From Ophiostoma sp. CBS 140.51 (Eukaryota > Ascomycota > Sordariomycetes > Ophiostomatales > Ophiostomataceae), in the NCBI GenBank assembly GCA_029298735.1, contig JANSLP010000129.1:19175-83174 (forward strand): a DNA stretch of 64,000 bases, given 5' to 3'. The position numbers and the translations under genes are program-made. The notes beneath the pieces are model-generated. The model ran no database searches. It was not told the DNA's origin and was given only the letters and a program-made list of their open reading frames with translations. Each line of letters begins with the position of its first letter. Positions within the stretch are counted from its first letter, which is position 1. Positions 32,816 to 40,954 of this stretch are shown here, piece after piece.

Positions 32816-35244
32816 ATGGCTTTCGAAGCCACTGCCCTCTTTGAGGAAGAGGTAGAAAACTTTATGCAATTTGCAGGAGCGGAGACAGCGAAGTAGGCGG
32901 ACCCGTCTCTCCTTGGCATCGCCTTGGGCGGAAGATGCTAATTGACCTTCCAGGCCAAATTCTGTTTTCATACCGGTCATGGGTATGCATGTCACGATTG
33001 TCTAGCGTTCTGCCCTTCCAGGTTTCCACGTGCTAATGAAACAGGGTGGAGAGTCGTGCCCTCTCTCTCTCTCTCTACAACGCCCACAACCATAAGGTGT
33101 CGTGTTTGCTGCATGAAAAAGGAGGAGCGCGCCACTCGCACTCTGTTTTGATGGCAGGTGTGTTTGGCGACGAAAGTATCCTAGAGTCAGTAAAAGCTTC
33201 CATTCTCCTCTCACCTTCACAACTTCTGTAACTCTCACGTGACGTCGGGCGCCATCTACCGTACTAACGGCGCGAGCCGTGTCGAACCTTATTTCTTTCG
33301 CTTCTCTCGATGCGCTTTTGATGATAATCGTTGTCTTGTTGTTCTTGTTGTCTGCCTGCGTGCTATTCTTCGTCTGTTCATCGATGATTGATTCTTGATT
33401 GTCTCTCTCTCCTTTTTCTCTCCCCGTCTCTTCTCTTCCCAAGTAATTTCCCTTCCTGCCCCACAAGTCCCTGCTTAATCATCAGGCCCGCTGTGCACAC
33501 ACCCTGAGGGCCGTGCTTTGTTAGACAGTGGCCTCTGATCAGGAGTTCAAAATGAAAGACAAAAGAGGAGGAACAAAGAGGGAGTATGCCCAAAAGAGGG
33601 CACGACCTCGATGTCCCAACTCACTAATGCGTCGGAAAGGAATGACGGGGTCCGGAAAGAGCTCCTTCATTAACGCCGTCACCGGCCGGGACGATGCAAA
33701 GATCGGTCACGAACTGTCATCGTGTAGGTTTCTGTCTTGACGAGCAGGCAAGAGAGTTGCGCAACCTCGGCTGGCCCGGTGTCTGAGGGCTCCGCTTAGA
33801 AACTAATATGTAAACAGGTACGAGCTCGGTGAATATTATTCGCTCAGAGATAGGCGAATACAACGTGTACTTTATCGACACGCCAGGCTTCGACGTCAGT
33901 CTTCCTTATTTACGTGTAGCGCTACCACCACACTACGCCTTGTCTCTAACACTTTCGTCTAGGATACGAATCGATCCGACCTAGAGATTCTGAAGGCGGT
34001 CGCCAACTTCTTATCGGTCGCATACGCCAATCGCAACTACCTTAATGGCCTGATTTACATAAACAAGATCTCCGATACGCGGATCGGAAGGACACGGAGG
34101 CTGAACCTCGACATGTTTCGAGCCCTTTGTGGCGAAGACGCGTTCCCGAACGTCGCCGTCCTGACGAGCATGTGGTCGACGGACGCGTCAAGCACCGAGT
34201 TCGCCCGGCAGGCGGCGCGAGAAGAGCAGCTCAAAGACAAGTATCTGACGGACATCCTCGGCGCGGGTGGCCTTGTCATGCGGCTAAAGAGTAAAGACAG
34301 TGCCACGATCGACACCGCATCGGCCCAGCATGTCTTTCACGCCCTGTTGGCCGCATGGAAAGACGACAAGATCACGCTCCGCATCCAGCACGAACTAGTC
34401 AACGACCGTGTGCTCTTACACGCGACCGCGGCTGGCACGGTGCTCTCCGCCCATCTCGACGTCTCACGCCAGACCGTTGAGGCCGAGATCACCAAGTTGC
34501 ACGCGACCATCCAAGACGCCCGCGCGGGTGGCGGTAGCGACCCGGCCCGCGTCCTCCAGGAACAGCAGTCGGCCGTCCGCCAGCACCACCGCCAGCTCCG
34601 CGCCGACCAGGAGGCCATGAACGTGTCCTTCCTCCAGGTCCACGACGAGGAGATGCGGCGCCTGACCGCACAGCTAGTGGCCGTGACAGCGGGTTGGCGC
34701 CAGGAACTGGCCGCGCGGGAGCGCGCGCAGGCGCTGCGCGAGCAGGTCCTCGCGGAGGTGCGGGCCGCGGCGCTGCACGGAGAGGCCACCATTGCCGACC
34801 TGCGCTGGCAGCAGCAGGAGATGACACTGCGGCATCGCGAGAAGGACACCCTCCAGACGCAGCAGCTCGCCGTATTAACGCGCGAGCAACAGAGACGACA
34901 GGCGTGGGAGGTGCGGTACCATGCGCAGCTCGTGCAGCAGGGCCAGTGGCGCGAGGACGCATACCGGTCGGAGCTGGAGCGGACGCGGAAGGAGATGCAG
35001 CTGATGCGGGACGACTTGGCGAAGCGACTGACGACGGCAGAAAAGGCGAAGCGGGCTTGGGTCGGACCGCTGCTCCAGGGCGTAGCATCAGGCGGGCTCG
35101 GGTTGGCGGGCACATTGATCACAGCAGGTGAGTTAGGAAGAGCTCTTTTATTCTGGACTGCTATTTTTGACTGCTTCCACAACGTCCTAGACGAGAAGCT
35201 TTCGCTAACGGTATCTTGTAGGACTGCTATGCATCGTGCAATGA
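32816..35244 (+). CDS. AIG1/TRAFAC-like GTPase with long coiled coil and C-terminal membrane tail
   Basis: Exons 32816-32892, 32954-32982, 33640-33723, 33818-33894, 33963-35127 and 35222-35244 are all in phase and encode 484 residues. The P-loop GMTGSGKSS (36-44) is split by a 657-nt intron between its Gly and Met. Exon 2 supplies PNSVFIPVMG, matching PNSNDVVIAVMG of the neighbour. G3 is DTPGFDD, split by an intron with a GTCAGT donor. Then come LIYINKISDTRIG and LTSMW, where the neighbour has TTMWD, so the G4-like Asp is absent. Residues ~190-440 are a Gln/Arg/Glu-rich coiled coil. The last exon completes a hydrophobic tail (GVASGGLGLAGTLITAG then LLCIVQ), a probable tail anchor. Ignoring the last intron would instead give a hydrophilic extension. 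The LYS2 fragment starts 209 bp downstream. A paralogue of the adjacent gene; role unknown. Confidence 0.75.
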
Positions 35245-35332
35245 GGAGAACCGAGATCCATTACTGTCGAAGCGATGGTGGAGAGCCCTGGCAGAATGTT
35301 AGCTGCGCGGTGCCTGTTTCGGCGCGTCCCCC

Positions 35333-35362
35333 CAGTTGGTGCCAGTTGGTGCCAGTCGGTGC
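35333..35362. repeat. Three 10-bp tandem repeats
   Basis: The unit CAGTTGGTGC occurs twice and CAGTCGGTGC once, head to tail, about 90 bp before the LYS2-fragment ATG. Could be a regulatory repeat of the original LYS2 promoter or simple slippage. Confidence 0.7.
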
Positions 35363-35453
35363 CATCTGGCGATGTTTTCTCCGTTCCCTTCGTTTCCTCT
35401 CAAGTCTTCTCACCGCACACACAAACACCCCCAACTGAGCAAGCCTGCATATC

Positions 35454-35900
35454 ATGGCCGCCCCAGCACCACCGGACCCGACAATTGATCTCCATTGGGG
35501 AGAGTTCCGTGGCGGTAAGCTTGTTCTCGTACCCATTGACCCCGTTGAGATGCTTTCTTCCTGCGTTTGACGACAACCTCCGTTCTCGGCATTGTCTAAT
35601 ACCTCGTCTCGCACAGCCATCCACGACATCTTCACCGCCAATGCCAAGAGGTTCCCCGACCGGGAGTGCGTTGTCGAGACCAAGAGTTCCCAAAGCAAAG
35701 AGCGCTCCTTCACCTACCGCCAGATTAACGAGAGCTCCATCCGCCTAGCCCACCACCTGCTCGCCCACGGCTGCCAGACTGGCGCTGTCGCCATGATCTA
35801 CGCTTACCGCAGCGCCGACCTCGTCGTTGCCTACATGTGTCACAGATCACTCCCACGTGTTACAAAGGCACTTTCCCAAAGGGGTAAGAGGCTCTGCTAG
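35454..35900 (+). pseudogene. lys2: 5' fragment of LYS2 (alpha-aminoadipate reductase)
   Basis: Exons 35454-35514 and 35617-35900 keep an intact start, donor GTAAGC and acceptor CACAG. The protein begins MAAPAPPDPTIDLHWGEFRG, then AIHDIFTANAKRFPDRECVVE, FTYRQINESS and MIYAYRSADLVVAYM. That is the N-terminus of fungal Lys2, the adenylation enzyme of lysine biosynthesis (~1400 residues). Homology stops at the Met codon ending at 35837, where GxLKAG should follow. Twenty unrelated bases precede the LTR at 35858, and a stop occurs at 35900 inside the LTR. No further LYS2 sequence appears downstream, so >90% of the gene is missing. An intact copy must exist elsewhere if the strain is prototrophic. 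It is a relic, though a short 114-residue product could still be made. Confidence 0.83.
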
Positions 35901-36385
35901 GTGATCAGGTCTAGGGGAGGGTTCTTGCTCTGGTAAAACAGTGATAAGGTGTAATAGTCGAACAATGATCAACACGTATGACGGGGATGTTTGTATGCAA
36001 TGATGGCACAGGAATATAAGTTCATGTAGGTTTATATTTCAGATAATCGGTAGCGACTGAGTCTTCTATCTATTTAGCTGGGAGGAAGCCTCAGTCTTAT
36101 ATATTTATCGTGTTTTATTTAACTTTATCCCGTAGCTTTATTCTGCTCTGAAGTTTATTTAGCTTTATCCCGTAGCTTTATTTTACTCTAAAGTTCATTC
36201 AACTTTATTCCGTAACTCTATTTTATTTTAAAGTTATATTCCTTCCTTTTGATTAGTTAGTCCTGCGCCACTTATTCTTTTAGCTACACTCAGTGCCGTC
36301 TAGCGTTATCCTTCGCGTCTTTATTCTTTCCGTCCCGTTAAAGGGTCGGTTTGTTGTCCTAGCTTATTGGTGTGAAATCGTGACA
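35858..36385 (-). mobile_element. LTR of a retrotransposon (copy 2, inverted)
   Basis: 528 bp; on the minus strand it starts TGTCAC and ends GTAACA. Same family as 28783-29309 but opposite orientation. It is more AT-rich than copy 1: aligned differences are mainly C-to-T and G-to-A (for example GACCCCTC against GACCCTTT), the direction produced by repeat-induced point mutation. Flanking 5-mers (CCACG and ATGGT) do not match. It lies 20 bp past the point where LYS2 homology ends. Confidence 0.8.
36121..36236. repeat. ~40-bp imperfect tandem repeats inside LTR copy 2
   Basis: About three units, each holding CTTTAT(C/T)CCGTA followed by a T-rich stretch and AAGTT; units start near 36121, 36161 and 36201. 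The third is the most AT-rich. The corresponding part of copy 1 is more divergent (AACTTCAT and CTTTAT motifs repeated). Confidence 0.6.
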
Positions 36386-37577
36386 ATGGTTGCTGTTTGG
36401 CGGACTACAGACTACAAACAACAGTGAAAATAATGATACCACAAACTTCAGGGAAAGAGATGCTAATCTAAAATAGGAACAGTGATTACAGAACCCGGAA
36501 ATATTACGAGCACGTTGCACGTCACTTACCGACATAATATTCGGGGTCCCCATAATAGCCGGCATGTGCCGCAGAAGCACACACTCGGCTGCGCCGTCGA
36601 TCACGGACAATGGACAGGCGAGGTGCAGGCAATATGGGTGTGCCTAAACAGGTTGCATCAAATGGAGCCCGGAGGCGACATTGTTATTGAATCTCCGCAG
36701 AAGGTGCTGACCTGGCTTCTTGGATTTATTAGTTCTCGGTTCGACGGAGGACGATAATAGAACGAGGCGTTAGCATCCACTGTGAAGTTTGCTATTGACA
36801 GCACCAAAAAGCTTATGTTCGGACAATTAGTATGCTTAGCAGTCCATCTTCGAAGAACAGTCTAGATGAGGCCTGTCTCAGCGGCCATTTTGCCTGTCTT
36901 GCATCCTTCCTGAAGGAAGCTCGGCAAACCCGACGACCTCAAAAAGTTGTGGTGAGAACAAAGTAAGCTGTGATGGAACATAAAGGAATGCCAATCCTGT
37001 CGAAGCTACAGAGGATGTCATGACCTGCACCTTGGCACTTTGAAATGCAACAACCGCCTGCTCTTCGTAAGGCAACAAACCACACCCAATCATCTCGATA
37101 AGCAGCGCCGAGATAGATTAAGCCGATGGGAATGCACCGTCCGTGCATTTAAAGTCGTTTGCAGAGTCTTGGAGAACATTCTATGGTGGCGTATATTTTA
37201 AGCTTAATTTAATCTACGCTCCATGATATCATTTCGATACGGGCATGATTTGGAAGTGAATATAAGACTTCGCCTGCACCACACACACACACACACACTC
37301 ATTTCTACACATATATTGCGGTTACCTTGACCACGAGGCCACCAGAATGCTTGGTTTACATATAGGAGGATTGAACCGGCTTGGAGGTGACGTTGTCCGG
37401 TGTTGGACCACATCTACGCCACATGAGTAACTTGGCGTGGATGCTGGGCTTGTGTATTTAAAGCCACGTTGAAGTTCAACAGAAAAATGGAAACCAGATA
37501 ATTCAGGTCACCAGAAATTTAGAAGAGCACTCGGCAAACGACAACACTGTCAGTTTATACAAACACCCTAACAGAAA
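36386..37577. other. Intergenic region with (CA)n microsatellite
   Basis: About 1.2 kb without a supportable gene. A (CA)n/(AC)n run lies at about 37279-37298. The right end is the promoter of the small secreted protein gene. Confidence 0.5.
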
Positions 37578-38045
37578 ATGAAGCCTACTACCATCCTGCT
37601 TACGTTCTTGGGCATTGCGGCTGCGATGCCGGATTCTGCGACAGAGTCAACGAACGCCGTTGCAGGCGCCAGTCGCCGTCGCCGTCTCGAGATTACGTTT
37701 TGCCGTATCGAGAACTTTGAAGACTGCGACATCATCCAAGCCGCCGAACACGATCTGTGCAGTAAGTGGCTGAACGTACATTTAATCAAAACCATACAGA
37801 CACTGACAAGTAGACGCTGTTCCTGCATCCCTGAATGACCGCATCCGGTCCATCAGCTTCCATGGTGCTGACCAGTGCACCTTTTACAAGTGAGTTCACA
37901 AGTCAACATTCCAAACTCGTACAACACCCGTGCTGACAAATGCAGCGACGTTGGCTGCACTGGACGTAGCTTCACGGATGCCGGGTCCGTGCCGGAGGTG
38001 CACAAGAAATTCCGTGACCGCATCAGCTCGTACCGCTGCACCTAA
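37578..38045 (+). CDS. Small secreted cysteine-rich protein, beta/gamma-crystallin-like
   Basis: Exons 37578-37761, 37814-37889 and 37946-38045, in phase, encode 119 residues. The N-terminus (MKPTTILLTFLGIAAAMPDS) is a signal peptide. RRRR at residues 33-36 could be a Kex2-type processing site, leaving a mature domain of ~83 residues with six cysteines. Two Greek-key-like halves are visible: EITFCRIENFEDCD, and DRIRSISFHGADQCTFYNDVGC, ending RDRISSYRCT. This Cys/aromatic/NDRI..I pattern resembles fungal beta/gamma-crystallin-fold small proteins and some killer-toxin-like or effector proteins. That is a fold inference only; activity is unknown. It sits between the LTR-bearing island and the GH78 gene. 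Confidence 0.75.
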
Positions 38046-38191
38046 GAGAATGTGGACAGGAACATAACATAGGGAGCACTTGATGTTGCTCTGATTCTGG
38101 CTCAGAGAGCAGGGGTTTTCCAACGGAATACATTGAGCAAACTAATCAATTTTATCTCTGTTTTATCTATTTAAATACAATGAGACACACA

Positions 38192-40954
38192 TCATTGCTT
38201 CTTCTCCGCCTCCGCCTTGTCGGCCTTCTCTGCATCGCCGCCAGGGATCTGGAAGGTTGACCGTTTAAAAGTAGGCGCAGGAGGCCAAGCGGCCGCCTTG
38301 TATGCGCAAGAGAACTCATGCCTGCCAGATCCAACCGTGTTGCCCTCGTCAGGCTCCGCCTCGGACGGCAGAATGACAACTGCGTTGGCGTTGGGGGGCA
38401 CAGTAAGGCTCATGTTGAACTTGCCATTGGCCTCGTCAATCTTCCACGAGCACTCAATGCGGCCGTAGGGGCTCTCATAGGCCACCTCGGCCTTGGTAAT
38501 TGTGCCACCAGGAACGGGCTTAACCTTGATGGTGCGCCACCCAGGTGTCTGAGGGGCGATGCCGCCAACAGTCTCATGCAGCCAGTTGGCCACCGAGCCC
38601 AGTGCGTAGTGGTTGAAGCTGGTCATCTCGCCCGGGTTGATGGTGCCGTCGGGCAGCATGCTGTCCCAGCGCTCCCAGATGGTGGTGGCACCCATGGTGA
38701 CGGGGTAGAGCCACGAGGGACATCCCTTTTCAAGTAGCATGCGGTAGGCCATCTGGTGGTTACCCGTTTCCGACAAAGCATGGGTAATGACGGGGGTGCC
38801 GGCAAAGCCTGTGGCGATGCGGTACTTGGCGGCCTGAATGAGATGGCCCAGACGCTGGGCCGCCCGCTCCGTCTTTTCTGGGCTGTCAAAGAGGCCAAAC
38901 CGCAGGGCCAGCGCATAAGCCGTCTGGGTGTCGCCCACAAGGAGTCCGGACGACGCCACATACTCGCGGCCAAACGCGGCCTTGGTCTTGGCCGCTTCTT
39001 TGGTGTACCGCTTGGCATCTTCCGTTTCGCCGAGTAGGGTGCTAATCTTGCTAATGACCTCGAGAACGCGGACCAGGTAGCAGTCAGCCACCAGAATGAC
39101 ATCGGTGCGTCCAGCGGCAGCGTCCTCGGGCGGTGCCGCAGGGTCAAGCCAGTCACCAAACTGCCAGGCATTCTGGTCCCACAGACCGTTGGCTCCGCGG
39201 GGGATGCCCTTGTCGACCCACAGCTTCATGCTGGGGTACTGTCTGCGCACGACCTCAAGATCGCCCGAGCTGGTGTAGAGGTCCCACGGTGTGAGCACGG
39301 TGACATCGTGCCAGACACTCTGTGCGCCAATGTCGTCGCCGAGAACATCAGGGACAACAAGACCGGGGTAGCCCGGGCCATTTTCGCGCAGTTGTTCGGC
39401 CAGCACGTCCTCGAGCCAACTGCCCAAAAAGCCTTGCGTGTTGAAAATGAAGCTGGCCGAAGGGCAAAACACTTGGATATCGCCCGTCCAGCCAAGACGC
39501 TCATCACGCTGCGGGCAGTCGGTGGGCACCGAGAAGAAGTTGCCCTTCATACTGCGGATGACATTGTCGTGCAGAGTGTTGACGAGTGGCTCCGAGCAAG
39601 AAAACCAACCGGTCCGCTTCATGTCGCTGTGCATGACAAGTGCAGAGATCTCATCGTTGGTGGGCAGCCCATCATTGGTCGGCCATCCGTCGATCTGCAC
39701 GTAACGGAAGCCGTGGAAAGTGAATTTGGGTGACCAAGTGGCCGGCTGGTTCTGCTGAGACAAAAAGACGTTGTCCTTTTGCGTGGCGGTACGAAGAGGA
39801 CGGGTGCCCAGCTCGTCGTGCTCAAGCACCTCGGCATGGGTGAAGGTGATGACATGTCCGTCCTTGTCGGCCTTTGGAAGGCGTACTTGAAGCTTGCCGA
39901 CCAGGTTCTGGCCAAAGTCGATCAAAGTCTTGTCAGATGCCGACTTGAAGATCTTGAGCGGCTGGACCGTCTCCTTCGCACGGACAGGTGGAGTGTCGGA
40001 CGCAACAAGCTTGGCAGAGGGAAACTCGAGCTCCTCGGTGGCCAACCATGCATCCCCACTGTCGTCAAACTTGGCGTCGCTATTCCATCCTGCCGTTGTC
40101 TTCTCTTCGCGAGCATCGTAGTCTTCACCGTCGTAGATTTCAGCACGGACCGTTGCACTGTTGTGTGCTTTCCAGGTGTTGTCGGATACCAAAGTGAATG
40201 TCTTGTCACCGTCCTTGAACCGCACTTCGAGTTGTGCGAGGAAAGCAACGCGGTTGCCATACAGCCAGCGATTATTGCCCCAAGCAATGCGACCGGCATA
40301 CCATCCCTCGGCCACCTCGACACCCAGAACGTTGGCTGCACTCTTTGCTGTCTGGAGCTGTTCCGTGACGTCAAAGGTTGAGTAGATGAGCCGCTTCTTG
40401 TAGCCCGTCCAGCCAGGTGCCATCTCCTCATCACCGATTCGCTGGCCGTTGATGGATGCTTCATACAGGCCATGTGCCGTGATGTAGAGGCGGGCCTGCG
40501 AAATGGCACCGGCGTTATCGGGAAGAGAGAACGCCTTCCGGAACAGCAGAGGGTTCAGTGTCTCCTTCTTTTCCGGCGGCGGAAGTGAGGATGCCGTCAA
40601 TTTTGCTGTCCAGTCGGCCTTGTCAAGTAGAGCCGTCTCAACAGTCACTGGGCTCGACCAGTCAGTGCTTGAAGATGTGCCGTGTGCCCGGACCTTGACC
40701 TGGACAGACTCTCGCGACGCCAGAGCCCGCCATGGCCAGGGCACCATGACCGAGTCGGCACTCTTGACGGTAAACGTCTCTGGCTGCTGTGTGGCGTCTT
40801 GTCCCGAAAATTGAATCTCGTACGACTCTTGGATCCAATCTTTCACGTCGTCATCGTTGTCGAAGCGCCACGAGATTCGAGGTTTGGCATGGCCGATGCC
40901 GAATCCCGTGGGATGGTGCTCGAATGTGACTGAGGAAATTCGAATAGGAGACAT
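38192..40954 (-). CDS. Alpha-L-rhamnosidase, GH78
   Basis: Inverting glycosidase that releases terminal L-rhamnose from pectin side chains or plant glycosides. Single exon, 920 residues from the ATG at 40954 (MSPIRISSVTFEHHP); an upstream in-frame ATG at 41032 would add a low-complexity leader and is less likely. Residues ~20-110 form a beta-sandwich (PRISWRF). The N-terminal rhamnosidase domain contains ARLYITAHGLYEASINGQRIGDE-type sequence. The (alpha/alpha)6 catalytic domain carries DCPQRDERLGWTGD (about 476-489), which includes the conserved acidic residues of GH78. A C-terminal beta-sandwich contains FNHYALGSVANWLHE, with the conserved His-Tyr. No signal peptide is seen, so it would be cytoplasmic and act on imported oligosaccharides. 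A Lys/Glu/Ala-rich tail closes the protein. Confidence 0.92.
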   Translation of the reverse strand: MSPIRISSVTFEHHPTGFGIGHAKPRISWRFDNDDDVKDWIQESYEIQFSGQDATQQPETFTVKSADSVMVPWPWRALASRESVQVKVRAHGTSSSTDWSSPVTVETALLDKADWTAKLTASSLPPPEKKETLNPLLFRKAFSLPDNAGAISQARLYITAHGLYEASINGQRIGDEEMAPGWTGYKKRLIYSTFDVTEQLQTAKSAANVLGVEVAEGWYAGRIAWGNNRWLYGNRVAFLAQLEVRFKDGDKTFTLVSDNTWKAHNSATVRAEIYDGEDYDAREEKTTAGWNSDAKFDDSGDAWLATEELEFPSAKLVASDTPPVRAKETVQPLKIFKSASDKTLIDFGQNLVGKLQVRLPKADKDGHVITFTHAEVLEHDELGTRPLRTATQKDNVFLSQQNQPATWSPKFTFHGFRYVQIDGWPTNDGLPTNDEISALVMHSDMKRTGWFSCSEPLVNTLHDNVIRSMKGNFFSVPTDCPQRDERLGWTGDIQVFCPSASFIFNTQGFLGSWLEDVLAEQLRENGPGYPGLVVPDVLGDDIGAQSVWHDVTVLTPWDLYTSSGDLEVVRRQYPSMKLWVDKGIPRGANGLWDQNAWQFGDWLDPAAPPEDAAAGRTDVILVADCYLVRVLEVISKISTLLGETEDAKRYTKEAAKTKAAFGREYVASSGLLVGDTQTAYALALRFGLFDSPEKTERAAQRLGHLIQAAKYRIATGFAGTPVITHALSETGNHQMAYRMLLEKGCPSWLYPVTMGATTIWERWDSMLPDGTINPGEMTSFNHYALGSVANWLHETVGGIAPQTPGWRTIKVKPVPGGTITKAEVAYESPYGRIECSWKIDEANGKFNMSLTVPPNANAVVILPSEAEPDEGNTVGSGRHEFSCAYKAAAWPPAPTFKRSTFQIPGGDAEKADKAEAEKKQ

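Noticed and set aside
33528..33740. Separate short gene starting GTG-GCC-TCT at 33528
   Set aside because: Only reads a little beyond the P-loop; lacks an ATG at its start and upstream exons at 32816 and 32954 fit the paralogue much better.
35128..35438. Read-through C-terminus of the right GTPase gene
   Set aside because: GTGAGT donor and TTGTAG acceptor give a clean in-phase intron and complete a hydrophobic tail; the read-through runs into the LYS2 promoter.
28783..36385. A complete LTR retrotransposon
   Set aside because: The LTRs are inverted rather than direct, and no gag, protease, reverse transcriptase or integrase motif lies between or near them.
37279..37298. (CA)n run as a CRISPR-like or structured repeat
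   Set aside because: Simple dinucleotide microsatellite without spacers.
36386..37577. Possible continuation of LYS2 after the LTR
   Set aside because: No frame shows adenylation-domain motifs, and the region is too short for the missing ~1300 codons.
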